A stretch of 64,000 bases of DNA from Sphingobacterium sp. SGR-19 (GTDB lineage: Bacteria; Bacteroidota; Bacteroidia; Sphingobacteriales; Sphingobacteriaceae), in NCBI RefSeq assembly GCF_011043555.1, contig NZ_JAAKGS010000001.1, positions 62,001 to 126,000 of the forward strand, read 5' to 3'. Below are positions 51,562 through 60,646 of the stretch, piece by piece. The translations under genes were made by a program, and so were the position numbers. The number at the start of each line of letters is the position of its first letter. The first letter of the stretch is position 1. The notes below the pieces were generated by a model. The model was not told where the DNA came from. It ran no database searches and saw nothing but the letters and a program-made list of their open reading frames with translations.

Positions 51562-52467
51562 ATGATAGCATTAAAGAAACTAGGACATTCAGCATTACAC
51601 GTTGCGCCTATTGGTTTGGGATCGATGTCATTGAAAGGCGGCGCAACGAAACAGAACGTAGAGATTCTGCAGCAAGCTATTGAATTAGGTATTAATTATT
51701 TTGATACAGCTGATCTGTATGAGCGAGGCATGAACGAGGATATGATCGGCCAAGCGTTAGCATCGATACGTGACAAAGTCATTTTGGCAACCAAAGTCGG
51801 TAATCAATGGCGTTCTGATGGTAGTACATGGGATTGGAAAGCTTCCAAACCTTACATTATCAAGGCGGTAGAGGCTTCGTTGGCGCGGTTGAACACCGAT
51901 TACATTGATTTATACCAATTGCACGGTGGCACAATAGAGGATCCGATAGATGAAATCATAGAAGCGTTCGAGCTGTTGGTAAAGGAGGGTAAGATTCGTT
52001 ATTATGGTCTCTCTTCTATACGGCCAAACGTGATTAAGGAATATGCCGAAAAGTCAAATATCGTAAGCGTCATGATGCAGTATAATCTTTTAGATCGCAG
52101 GCCGGAAGTTGTTTTTCCGCTTTTGGAGGAGAAGAATATTTCTGTTATTAGTCGGGGGGCATTGACACAGGGATTGTTAATCGATAAACCAGTAAAAGAT
52201 TATTTGCAATTAACTTCAGGAGAAGTGGGACGTGCAAAGCGGAATGTAGAAAAGCTCGCGACTTCGCTGGGTATCAGTAAAACCCATCTTTTACTGGCGT
52301 ATGTCCTCAGTCCTTCTGTTGTGGATGTCACGGCGATAGGCGTGCGTACGTTGGCGCAATTGAATGATCTAATAGAAGTTATACAACGACCGATTGTGTT
52401 GTCTGAAAACGATCGCGCTGAACTAGAGCGCGGTATCCGTAAATTGGTATATAAAGAGCATTTATAA
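51562..52467 (+). CDS. aldo/keto reductase
   Basis: A 301-residue NADPH-dependent oxidoreductase with a TIM barrel. The catalytic tetrad is visible: Asp in YFDTADLYERG, Tyr in the same motif, Lys in VILATKVG and His in YQLHGGTIEDP. The C-terminal cofactor region reads VVDVTAIGVRTLAQL. The substrate is unknown. It starts 16 bp behind the FKBP gene on the same strand and ends before a strong terminator. Confidence 0.93.
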   Translation: MIALKKLGHSALHVAPIGLGSMSLKGGATKQNVEILQQAIELGINYFDTADLYERGMNEDMIGQALASIRDKVILATKVGNQWRSDGSTWDWKASKPYIIKAVEASLARLNTDYIDLYQLHGGTIEDPIDEIIEAFELLVKEGKIRYYGLSSIRPNVIKEYAEKSNIVSVMMQYNLLDRRPEVVFPLLEEKNISVISRGALTQGLLIDKPVKDYLQLTSGEVGRAKRNVEKLATSLGISKTHLLLAYVLSPSVVDVTAIGVRTLAQLNDLIEVIQRPIVLSENDRAELERGIRKLVYKEHL

Positions 52468-52503
52468 AAACATAGAGACGCAAGATGTTGCGTCTCTATG
52501 TTT
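52468..52503. terminator. bidirectional terminator between aldo/keto reductase and YceI
   Basis: A 16-bp perfect stem: 52468-52483 (AAACATAGAGACGCAA) with 52488-52503, loop GATG. It lies between two convergent genes. Confidence 0.93.
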
Positions 52504-52513
52504 CTCTCTTATT

Positions 52514-53038
52514 TTAAGAAAGGACAAATTGTACGTCAGCATAAAATTTAACGTCCTCGCTGACCATAACGCCACCTGTTTCTAAAGCAGCATTCCAAGT
52601 CAAACCAAACTCCTGACGGTTAATCTTGCCATTTACCGTGTATCCAACTTTTTGGTTTCCCCAAGGATCTTTGGCCAAACCACCAAATTCAGCAATAAAA
52701 CTTGCCGGCTTGGTAACGTCTTTAATGGTTAAATCACCGGTTAATTCAAACTCGTCATCGTCTATCTTTTTGATTTCAGTTGTTGTAAAGTGAATGATAG
52801 GGTAAGCGTCAGCGTTGAAGAAGTCAGCACCTCGTAAATGCTCGTCCCGTGATTCACTTTTGGTATTAACCGATGCGGTTTTAATCTCCACATCTACTTG
52901 TGCCTGTGTTAAATCTTCTGCACTACCATTTACTGTAACATCAAAGTCGTGAAAATATCCTTTAACGTTTGAAATCATCATATGTTTTACTTTGAATTCG
53001 ATCTCGCTATGCGCTTTGTCTAAATTCCATGTTGCCAT
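52514..53038 (-). CDS. YceI family protein
   Basis: A 174-residue lipocalin-like beta-barrel of the YceI family, which binds polyisoprenoids in some members. It starts MATWNLDKAHSEIEFKVKHM, has SRDEHLRGADFFNADAYPII and the C-terminal GLTWNAALETGGVMVSEDV, all family hallmarks. The frame runs further upstream, but the ATG at 53038 with GGAAAA before it gives the canonical start and no signal peptide, so this member is cytoplasmic. Confidence 0.94.
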   Translation of the reverse strand: MATWNLDKAHSEIEFKVKHMMISNVKGYFHDFDVTVNGSAEDLTQAQVDVEIKTASVNTKSESRDEHLRGADFFNADAYPIIHFTTTEIKKIDDDEFELTGDLTIKDVTKPASFIAEFGGLAKDPWGNQKVGYTVNGKINRQEFGLTWNAALETGGVMVSEDVKFYADVQFVLS

Positions 53039-53191
53039 AATTGTATTTTCCATTTTATATTTTAAACTTGTTGAATAGTACAAATATCAGGCAAATATCA
53101 CAGCTACGCATTGATGTATGATAATAAATGTAATCACTTTGACATATTCATGATAGAAAGCCATTACACAAACGGTTCACACATTATACAT

Positions 53192-55960
53192 TTAAAACAA
53201 TGAGGTCTGTCCGGAATCGTCTAGATTGATGTCATCGGGATTCGTGATCTCAAAGCTGATATCGTCACTCCGATTGTCTTGCACAGCAATCGTTTCTTCA
53301 CTTTTCTCCACGGCAACTTTTTGATCATCAGATTCTTGTTTTAACACTTCTTCTGTTGTTCCCTTTTCCGGATTGTCGGTGTCGGCAAGTATATCCTTAT
53401 CAGTTTGTTGTTCCTTTTTGTTCGTCAGATCAACTTCTTCCGTAATTAATTTAATTTTTTTTACCGTATGGAACGAAAGCCGGTTACCTTGTGCTCGCAT
53501 ACCTTTGACATCGATAACCTCGTTTAAGGGTTGTTCCAACGTTTCCGGTGTTTGCGTTTTTCCTTTTAGCAGATCTACCCGAACGATGGGTTCCGTACCG
53601 TTTGTCAGTATAATAAGCTTAGAACCGGGGGCTTCATTAATAAAGGAAACACGTTTGCCGGTGGGCTGGTCGTCAAACTTAAAGCGCTTTACATAGTACG
53701 TTCCCGATTTACCGTCCTGGTGAACAGCGGTATACACATGGTCCGGTATGAATTTCTCCATGCGTAAGACATTGCTGTCAAAGTGGTTGCTGAGATCAAA
53801 GCTAGAGAACTCATAGGAACCGTCTTTGTATACCAATAGGATTTTGTCATCACCATCAAATTCACCGAGGTAGCTACCACGTTCGTCCGCGTTAAGGCGG
53901 CGAAGTATATCGTCAAACCATATTTTGCGTCCAGCAAGTGTCGAAACACCTGCATTTTTGAAGGAGACCTTTTTAACGGGGTATTTGGAAACGATGTTAC
54001 CTTGGGAAGCTCTACCTTTAATGGCGATTTCAGCAAAATCAATATCAAAGCTAAGTTTCCGTAGTTTTGAATGTGGTTTAAGCTGTATATTCACAATTTC
54101 CGCCTCACCATTTGGATTGGCAGTGAAATAAAGTATTTTGGAACCTTTCGTGCCTTTAGAAATATCATATTCCTTATCACGTGTTACCGCGGTAACCGCA
54201 AATCGTTTGACGTAACTGGTGCCCGATGTGCCGTCTTTATAAATAGCATTGTAAATGGTACGGTCATCGCCTTTTTTGAAAACGGCGACGTGTATAATGT
54301 CTTTTCCCACGAACACTTTGTCTTGCACTTTCGTTACCGAATACTTGCCATCGGCACGGAATACGATAATATCGTCAATGTCGGAACATTCCGATACAAA
54401 TTCGTCCTTCCGCATGCCTGTCCCTATAAAGCCTTCCGTGCGGTTCACATAAAGTTTGGCGTTAGCAAGCGCAACTTGTGAAGCTTCCACCTTATCAAAA
54501 ATACGGATTTCCGTCTTGCGTTCCCGCCCTTTGCTATATTTGCTGCGCAAGTGTTCATACCAGTCAATGGTAAATTCCGTCAAGTTTCGAAGATTCCTTT
54601 TAACCACTTTGATATCGTCTTCCAGCGATTTCATCTGCTCGTCGGCTTTCTTCACATCGAATCGGGTGATACTACTCATCGGCTTGTCGATAAGTCTTTT
54701 GTAATCCTCTGGTGTGATCGCGCGGTAAAACTGATCGAAGAAGGGTTCGAAAAGACCATCTAATACGTGCACGACTGTTTCGAAATCACCTGCATTTTCA
54801 TAATCCGGATGTTTATACATGCCTTCTTGAATGAAAATCTTGAGCAGTGAACTGAAAAATATTTTCTCCTGCAGTTCGTGTAGCTTAATTTCGAGCTCCC
54901 GTTTCAACAGTGCCTTCGTTTGCTTTGTGTTTTCAATCAGGATGTCGTTCACACTCATAAAGTGTGGCTTGTTATCGATGATAACACAGGTATTCGGCGA
55001 AATGGATGTCTCGCAGGCGGTGAAGGCATACAGTGCGTCAATGGTTACATCCGGCGAAATGCCCGCTGCCAAATGCACGATTATCTCCACATTTTCAGCC
55101 GTATTATCTTCGATTCTTTTAATCTTGATTTTACCCTTTTCGTTGGCGGTAACCACACTCTCTATCAGACCACCTGTCGTGGTTCCATAAGGGATTTCGG
55201 TAATCGCCAACGTCTTTTTATCCCGTTCCTCGATTTTCGCGCGCACGCGAATTTTACCACCCCGGCGTCCTTCATTATAATTCGAGACATCCGCGAGCCC
55301 ACCTGTTGGGAAATCGGGAAATAAATTGGGGCGTTCGCCTTTCAGCACCTGTATAGAACCGTCAATCAGCTCAATGAAATTATGAGGCATGATCTTGGTT
55401 GCCAGTCCTACCGCAATACCTTCTGCACCCTGCGCCAAGAGGAGCGGAAATTTTACAGGTAACGTAACAGGCTCTTTATTCCGTCCATCGTAGCTTAATT
55501 GCCATTCCGTTGTATCCGGATTGAAAGCCACTTCATTAGCAAATTTAGACAAACGTCCCTCAATATAACGGGGAGCAGCAGCAGAGTCGCCCGTAATCGG
55601 ATCTCCCCAGTTTCCTTGGCAGTCGATCAGTAAATCTTTTTGTCCGAGTTGTACCATCGCATCACCAATCGAAGCATCACCATGTGGATGGTATTTCATA
55701 GTATTACCAATGACATTCGCCGCTTTATTATAGCGTCCATCGTCCATTTCCTTCAAGGAATGGAGGATACGGCGTTGTACAGGTTTAAAACCATCATTGA
55801 TATGTGGTACGGCACGATCCAGAATAACATAAGAAGCATAATCCAGAAACCAGTTTTCATACAAGCCCGATAAGGGAATAGTTGTCGAATTTAACTCGTG
55901 TTCTTGATGATCTGTGTTCTGATCTGGATTTTCGCCCGGAAAATTTGTCTCTTCGCTCAT
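53192..55960 (-). CDS. parC: DNA topoisomerase IV subunit A
   Basis: A 922-residue type IIA topoisomerase subunit that decatenates chromosomes with ParE. The winged-helix core shows YENWFLDYASYVILDRAVPH, GDASIGDAMVQLGQ and the catalytic tyrosine in AAPRYIEGRLS. A coiled coil and GyrA-like C-terminal blades follow (blade motifs such as GTSGTSYVKRFAV and KSGTYYVKRFKFD). The last ~100 residues are an acidic tail. The lack of a GyrA box and the wording of the core fit ParC, as found in all Bacteroidota. parE is not next to it in the window. Confidence 0.93.
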   Translation of the reverse strand: MSEETNFPGENPDQNTDHQEHELNSTTIPLSGLYENWFLDYASYVILDRAVPHINDGFKPVQRRILHSLKEMDDGRYNKAANVIGNTMKYHPHGDASIGDAMVQLGQKDLLIDCQGNWGDPITGDSAAAPRYIEGRLSKFANEVAFNPDTTEWQLSYDGRNKEPVTLPVKFPLLLAQGAEGIAVGLATKIMPHNFIELIDGSIQVLKGERPNLFPDFPTGGLADVSNYNEGRRGGKIRVRAKIEERDKKTLAITEIPYGTTTGGLIESVVTANEKGKIKIKRIEDNTAENVEIIVHLAAGISPDVTIDALYAFTACETSISPNTCVIIDNKPHFMSVNDILIENTKQTKALLKRELEIKLHELQEKIFFSSLLKIFIQEGMYKHPDYENAGDFETVVHVLDGLFEPFFDQFYRAITPEDYKRLIDKPMSSITRFDVKKADEQMKSLEDDIKVVKRNLRNLTEFTIDWYEHLRSKYSKGRERKTEIRIFDKVEASQVALANAKLYVNRTEGFIGTGMRKDEFVSECSDIDDIIVFRADGKYSVTKVQDKVFVGKDIIHVAVFKKGDDRTIYNAIYKDGTSGTSYVKRFAVTAVTRDKEYDISKGTKGSKILYFTANPNGEAEIVNIQLKPHSKLRKLSFDIDFAEIAIKGRASQGNIVSKYPVKKVSFKNAGVSTLAGRKIWFDDILRRLNADERGSYLGEFDGDDKILLVYKDGSYEFSSFDLSNHFDSNVLRMEKFIPDHVYTAVHQDGKSGTYYVKRFKFDDQPTGKRVSFINEAPGSKLIILTNGTEPIVRVDLLKGKTQTPETLEQPLNEVIDVKGMRAQGNRLSFHTVKKIKLITEEVDLTNKKEQQTDKDILADTDNPEKGTTEEVLKQESDDQKVAVEKSEETIAVQDNRSDDISFEITNPDDINLDDSGQTSLF

Positions 55961-56057
55961 TTAAAATAAAATGCCTTTTATTTTGATACAGTTTGTTTTA
56001 CTTTGAAAGTAGGTAAAAGTACGAAAAAACGAAGAACCCTAAAAGAAAATAGCCTGA

Positions 56058-56445
56058 CTATTTGTTTCGTTCGGGATGATGAAGGAAATTATAGCGGTAT
56101 AAATTACCACCCTTAAACGACAATGCGAAAACGTCTGCTGTTGGAACAATATACACGTCTGCTAAACGTGCTTTGTTAGGTAATGATGCGGCAATGTCTG
56201 TTGATGGTGCAAAATCTTCGCCTAATAAGTATGCTTTGTGAGACGACAATGTCAAAACATCGCTGTTGGCACAAAATATACGTCTGCTAAACGTGTTTTG
56301 TTAAGCGACAATGCAACTATGTCTGCTGACGGAACAAAATTTTATTCAGCTAATTTTGCTTAGTTGTCTGACCTTTCATTTTCGTTAGATGATTTTTTGT
56401 TTATGTGAGATGACCTTTTGTTTTTGTTAGACGTTTTTTATTTTT
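56058..56445 (-). pseudogene. decayed repeat-coding relic upstream of parC
   Basis: Four tandem ~63-bp units (56103-56165, 56166-56228, 56229-56290, 56291-56353) read on the minus strand as variants of LADVYFVPTADxxALSxNKxR. Before them lie about four 21-bp units (56360-56445) reading KRSSHINKKSSNENERSDN in the same frame. Two stop codons and a one-base deletion in the 62-bp unit break the frame. The last open piece (56255 to 56058) ends KGGNLYRYNFLHHPERNK. I see no known domain. The rest of the 55961-56534 gap holds only the terminator behind the GH3 gene. Confidence 0.6.
56103..56353 (-). repeat. four tandem 62/63-bp units
   Basis: Each unit contains GTCTGCTG(T/A)(T/C)GGAAC-like and CGTGNTTTGTTA-like strings on the plus strand. 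Period 63 except for the unit at 56229-56290, which is one base shorter. Confidence 0.85.
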
Positions 56446-56475
56446 AAGTAGTCGCTTCGCAGGTATACAAAAAAA

Positions 56476-56499
56476 AGCCTTTAACATAACTTAAAGGCT
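56476..56499 (-). terminator. terminator of the glycan operon
   Basis: AGCCTTTAA (56476-56484) pairs perfectly with TTAAAGGCT (56491-56499). On the minus strand it is followed by a run of eight T. It lies 36 bp behind the GH3 stop. Confidence 0.9.
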
Positions 56500-56534
56500 G
56501 TTTCTGATGAAAAAATATTGCGGCTCCAGCTGAT

Positions 56535-58814
56535 TTAATGTAGTGAAAAATTTGTTTCCTTAACATCGCTAGAATTGGTGCCGATAAATAGTTTAAAATC
56601 TCCCGGTTCGGCAACAAACTCAAGCGCATTGTTGTAGAATTTCAGATCTTCAACATCGATTTCAAAAACCACATCCCGACTTTCGCCTTTTTTAAGAAAA
56701 ATCTTCTGAAATCCTTTAAGTTCCTTCACCGGACGGGTAACTGAACCGACGAGATCTCGGATATAAAGCTGTACCACTTCCTCGCCATCATAGTTACCGC
56801 TATTCGTCACTGTAACGGTGGCGGTAATTTTTTCATCGGCTTTCATGCAGTTTTTGTCCAACTGGATATCGCCGTATGTAAATGTCGTATAGCTTAAGCC
56901 GTATCCAAAAGGGTAGAGGGGTTCATTGGTTACATCGAGGTAGTTCGAACGGAATTTTTCAAACCAAGCTCCGGCTGCCAGCGGACGTCCGGTGTTTTTA
57001 GCACTATAATATAAAGGAATTTGCCCCACATTCTGCGGAAAGGTAGCCGGAAGTTTCCCGGAAGGATTTACATCGCCAAAAAGGACATCGGCTACCGCCT
57101 TACCAGTTTCGGTACCACCAAACCAAACATTCAATATAGCAGGAACATGTCCATGCTCCCAGGTTAACGTTAATGGTCTTCCTGTAAACAAAACCAATAC
57201 AACAGGTTTACCGGTTTTTAATAAGGCTTCTAATAATCGCTTTTGTGTATCTGGTATATCCAAGTCCGTGCGACTGGAACTTTCACCGCTCATTTCAGAG
57301 GACTCACCTAAAGCGGCTACGATTACATCCGCCGACTCCGCTACCGTTAACGCTTCGGCGATAATTTCCGCTTCCGGACGTTCGTCTCTGGGTATGGTGC
57401 GACCGAACATTGTTGCGCGTTCTTGATACGCTGCATCCGATAGGAGGTTGGCTCCCAAATGCTGTACGATTTTAACGTTGTCGCCTAAAGCGGCTTGCAT
57501 GCCTTCTAATAGGCTAGGGGTATTTCCGAGGTCTGCACTTACACTCCAAGTGCCGGGCATATTCGCTCGGGTGTTTGATAGGGGGCCAATAAGTGCAACT
57601 GTGCCATTTTTTTTAAGCGGCAGGATATTATTTTCATTCCTTAGCAGTACAAACGATTTACCGGCGATTTCACGTGCTTTGGCCAAATGGGTGGGGGTGA
57701 GGATATTGTTTTTTGCACGTTCTTCATTGCAATAGCGGAACGGATCGTCAAAAAGCCCTAATTTATATTTTGTTTCTAATATGAGTCGACAAGCTTCATC
57801 AATTTCCGTTTTGGTCACTTTGCCTTCATCTAACGATTTTTTTAATGTAGTAAGATAGCCTTCACCTACCATATCCATGTGTACACCTGCCTTTAGCGCT
57901 AGTGCGGATACGGCTTGTAGATCGCCCAAACCATGGTCAATCAGTTCATTGATCGCCGTATAGTCGGTAACAACCATTCCGTTGAATCCCCATTGATTGC
58001 GCAGAACATCTGTCATCAGCCATTTGTTTGCGGTAGCAGGTACGCCGTTAATGTCGTTAAACGACGTCATGACCGTTCCGGCACCGGCATCAATGGCGGC
58101 TTTGTAAGGCGGAAAATATTCGTTGTACATACGATGCAAGCTCATATCGGTCGTATGATAGTCTCGTCCAGCTTCGGCAGCACCGTAGAGCGCAAAATGC
58201 TTTACACATGCCATTAGGGTGTTGTGTGCGGTGAGATCATCCCCTTGATACCCTTTTACCATTTCTGTTGCTATGCGTGCGCTGAGGTAAGTGTCTTCAC
58301 CACTTCCCTCTGATATCCGTCCCCAGCGCGGGTCACGGGAAATATCGACCATCGGAGAGAATGTCCAGTTCAGACCATCTGCGCTAGCTTCTACTGCGGC
58401 GATACGAGCCGATTCGCGAATAAGCCCCATATCCCAAGTGGCAGCTAAACCGAGTGGGATAGGAAACATCGTTTTATATCCATGGATAACGTCCATCCCG
58501 AAAATAATAGGGATGCCCAAGCGTGATTGTTTAACAGCTAGTTCTTGTGCGGCTCTAATTTTAGCAGGCGAAGACATACTGAATATTCCACCGATTTGAC
58601 CTGCTTTAATTTTCGCCTCGACACCCGTTGACACTACTGATCCGGTGACGGCTTCCCCTCCAGTGACGAGATTTAGCTGTCCGATTTTTTCTTCCACGGT
58701 CATTTTGCCCATCAATTCTGAAATGAACTGGTCCATTTTGGTATCGGTTTGGGCTTTCACATTAACGCTCCATGCTATAGCAACACCGAGCATCCATATT
58801 GTCGTTTTTTTCAT
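56535..58814 (-). CDS. glycoside hydrolase family 3 beta-glucosidase (BglX-like)
   Basis: A 759-residue exported enzyme (signal MLGVAIAWSVNVKA). The GH3 N-terminal barrel has GMDVIHGYKTMFPIPLGLA, SPMVDISRDPRWGRISEG and the nucleophile Asp in GMVVTDYTAINEL. The GH3 C-terminal domain (EIAGKSFVLLRNENNILPLK, VIVAALGESSEMSGE) and a C-terminal FnIII-like domain follow. Length and order are those of periplasmic BglX. As last gene of the locus it should cut oligosaccharides released by the GH144-like enzyme; GH3 partners of that family prefer beta-1,2-linked glucose. Confidence 0.94.
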   Translation of the reverse strand: MKKTTIWMLGVAIAWSVNVKAQTDTKMDQFISELMGKMTVEEKIGQLNLVTGGEAVTGSVVSTGVEAKIKAGQIGGIFSMSSPAKIRAAQELAVKQSRLGIPIIFGMDVIHGYKTMFPIPLGLAATWDMGLIRESARIAAVEASADGLNWTFSPMVDISRDPRWGRISEGSGEDTYLSARIATEMVKGYQGDDLTAHNTLMACVKHFALYGAAEAGRDYHTTDMSLHRMYNEYFPPYKAAIDAGAGTVMTSFNDINGVPATANKWLMTDVLRNQWGFNGMVVTDYTAINELIDHGLGDLQAVSALALKAGVHMDMVGEGYLTTLKKSLDEGKVTKTEIDEACRLILETKYKLGLFDDPFRYCNEERAKNNILTPTHLAKAREIAGKSFVLLRNENNILPLKKNGTVALIGPLSNTRANMPGTWSVSADLGNTPSLLEGMQAALGDNVKIVQHLGANLLSDAAYQERATMFGRTIPRDERPEAEIIAEALTVAESADVIVAALGESSEMSGESSSRTDLDIPDTQKRLLEALLKTGKPVVLVLFTGRPLTLTWEHGHVPAILNVWFGGTETGKAVADVLFGDVNPSGKLPATFPQNVGQIPLYYSAKNTGRPLAAGAWFEKFRSNYLDVTNEPLYPFGYGLSYTTFTYGDIQLDKNCMKADEKITATVTVTNSGNYDGEEVVQLYIRDLVGSVTRPVKELKGFQKIFLKKGESRDVVFEIDVEDLKFYNNALEFVAEPGDFKLFIGTNSSDVKETNFSLH

Positions 58815-58900
58815 GCATTTATTTTTTTCTATGGTTGACGAGTATTCTCAGCCAACCAATGGATTGATCCACGATTACCCTATATAAGGTTCGATACGTG

Positions 58901-60622
58901 TTATTCCACTTTCTGTATATTAGATAAATCTGAGACGCCATTTTCATTGAAAGCTTCCACGGCGAAATAATAGGTTTGACTTGTGTTTAACGACTTCAAC
59001 AACAACGTATTGTCGTCATATACCATCCAGGAGCTATATAGTTTATCCCGTGCTATGCCCCAACGCACATTATAACCTTGGGCGCTCTCTTGTTTTGTCC
59101 AGTTAATGGAAATATCGCGTTTATCACTGTGGCGGTCTAAGTGAAAATTCTTAACCTTGGCGGGCTTCCGTCCTGTTCCTATACCAAAAACTCGAATTTC
59201 GGATATAGCTAGGTTAGGAGTAGGCACCTCGATATTCTTATAGCGGATATAACGCGTTGATACCGCAGACTCCAACTCGATATAGTCGTTGGGTGTATCC
59301 TTAAAACTTTTGCTTTTATCCACAATCACAAACCAATTTTCGGCATCAAGAGACCCTTCTACAGTATAACGGTGTCTTAACCCGTCGATTCTTCCGTACA
59401 TGTCGGATTCGTAATCGGCGTAGTTTATCTGAATGGCATGCATATCCGCTGGTTTCTCCAAATTGATGATAATCCATTGTTTATCATCATTGCTTTCAGC
59501 AAGCCACGACGTTTTGGCTACCTCATCGGTTAACGCGGTTTTATCAAAACCTTCTTGCATGGAAGACACGCTAACCGGCTTGTTATAGGATAATAACATC
59601 CACCCTCTAAATCGTCCGCCTTTATTCGGTACGGACGGTGCATAGCGTGGATAATCGCCAAAATAGGTGTCAGTATACATAATACCATCCTGGTCGAAGA
59701 ATGTAGGGAACATACATAAGCGTCGTTCCCAAGTCATGTTGACCGAATAATCCATCGTTGCAAAATGCCAGTAATTTCCGCCGGGCCCTATTACGGTACT
59801 ACCATGACCGGCACCGTTCATATAGCCTCCCGGCTTATAGGAGACTGGATTGTGTTGCTGATATCTATATGGCCCTAGAGGGCCGTCGGCTACATACACA
59901 CCATCGCCATAAACATTGAATTGTGTGCCGGGTGCCGCATATTGCATATAATATCTTCCGTTATGCTTAGTTAGCCACGGTCCTTCCATGTATCCGCCTA
60001 ATACCGTGTCTGCATGATTTTCGCCAAAGCGTTCCCAACCGTGGTTTTCAGGTATCAAGTTAAATAGTTCTACGACCACCGAATCGGCAATGAAACGTTT
60101 ATTTTTATCCAATTTACGGCCCCGGATTGGGAATTTGTTGGATGATCCCCAAAACATATAAGCCTGTCCGTCGTCGTCAATGAATAAATCAGGATCTTGC
60201 AGATTGTTGATGATAGCTGGTACAGCTTTCCAATTACCTTTTTTAGGATCATCGGTATAGAGGATGCTCATGTGCCCGGATGGATTTCCGGTGACGTAGA
60301 GCACGGAATCTTTGTAATTATGTGCAGCAGGTGCATTCGATCCCTCAAAATACCACTTCTCGGGTTTTATAAAATTCCAGTTTTGTAGGTCAGTGGAATG
60401 CCAATATCCCATCGATCGAGTAACAAATAGATAATATTCACCCCGAAACTCTACTACCGCAGGATCAGCACCCGAGCGATAGGATATATCTCGATGGGAA
60501 TTAAAAATCATGTAGGTATAATCGATATTGAGCGGATTGCAGTAAGTATCCATACGCATGCCCTGGGCGTGTACTGATGTGGTAATCGCTATTGAAAACA
60601 GAAGTAATAGGAAATTCCTCAT
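58901..60622 (-). CDS. GH43-like glycosidase with discoidin (F5/8) and FnIII domains
   Basis: A 573-residue exported protein (signal NFLLLLFSIAITTSVHA). The five-bladed propeller has the catalytic-type residues in SGADPAVVEFRGEYYLF (Asp base), LQDPDLFIDDDG and GYMEGPWLTKHNGRYY (Glu acid). About 345-480 is an F5/8 type C/CBM32-like module (AIQINYADYESDMYGR, STRYIRYKNIEVPTPN), and 485-573 a fibronectin type III domain. The substrate could be a galactan, xylan or other side chain. It sits between GH3 and sulfatase genes on the same strand. Confidence 0.85.
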   Translation of the reverse strand: MRNFLLLLFSIAITTSVHAQGMRMDTYCNPLNIDYTYMIFNSHRDISYRSGADPAVVEFRGEYYLFVTRSMGYWHSTDLQNWNFIKPEKWYFEGSNAPAAHNYKDSVLYVTGNPSGHMSILYTDDPKKGNWKAVPAIINNLQDPDLFIDDDGQAYMFWGSSNKFPIRGRKLDKNKRFIADSVVVELFNLIPENHGWERFGENHADTVLGGYMEGPWLTKHNGRYYMQYAAPGTQFNVYGDGVYVADGPLGPYRYQQHNPVSYKPGGYMNGAGHGSTVIGPGGNYWHFATMDYSVNMTWERRLCMFPTFFDQDGIMYTDTYFGDYPRYAPSVPNKGGRFRGWMLLSYNKPVSVSSMQEGFDKTALTDEVAKTSWLAESNDDKQWIIINLEKPADMHAIQINYADYESDMYGRIDGLRHRYTVEGSLDAENWFVIVDKSKSFKDTPNDYIELESAVSTRYIRYKNIEVPTPNLAISEIRVFGIGTGRKPAKVKNFHLDRHSDKRDISINWTKQESAQGYNVRWGIARDKLYSSWMVYDDNTLLLKSLNTSQTYYFAVEAFNENGVSDLSNIQKVE

Positions 60623-60646
60623 AATTTATCTTTCACTTGCATAGTG

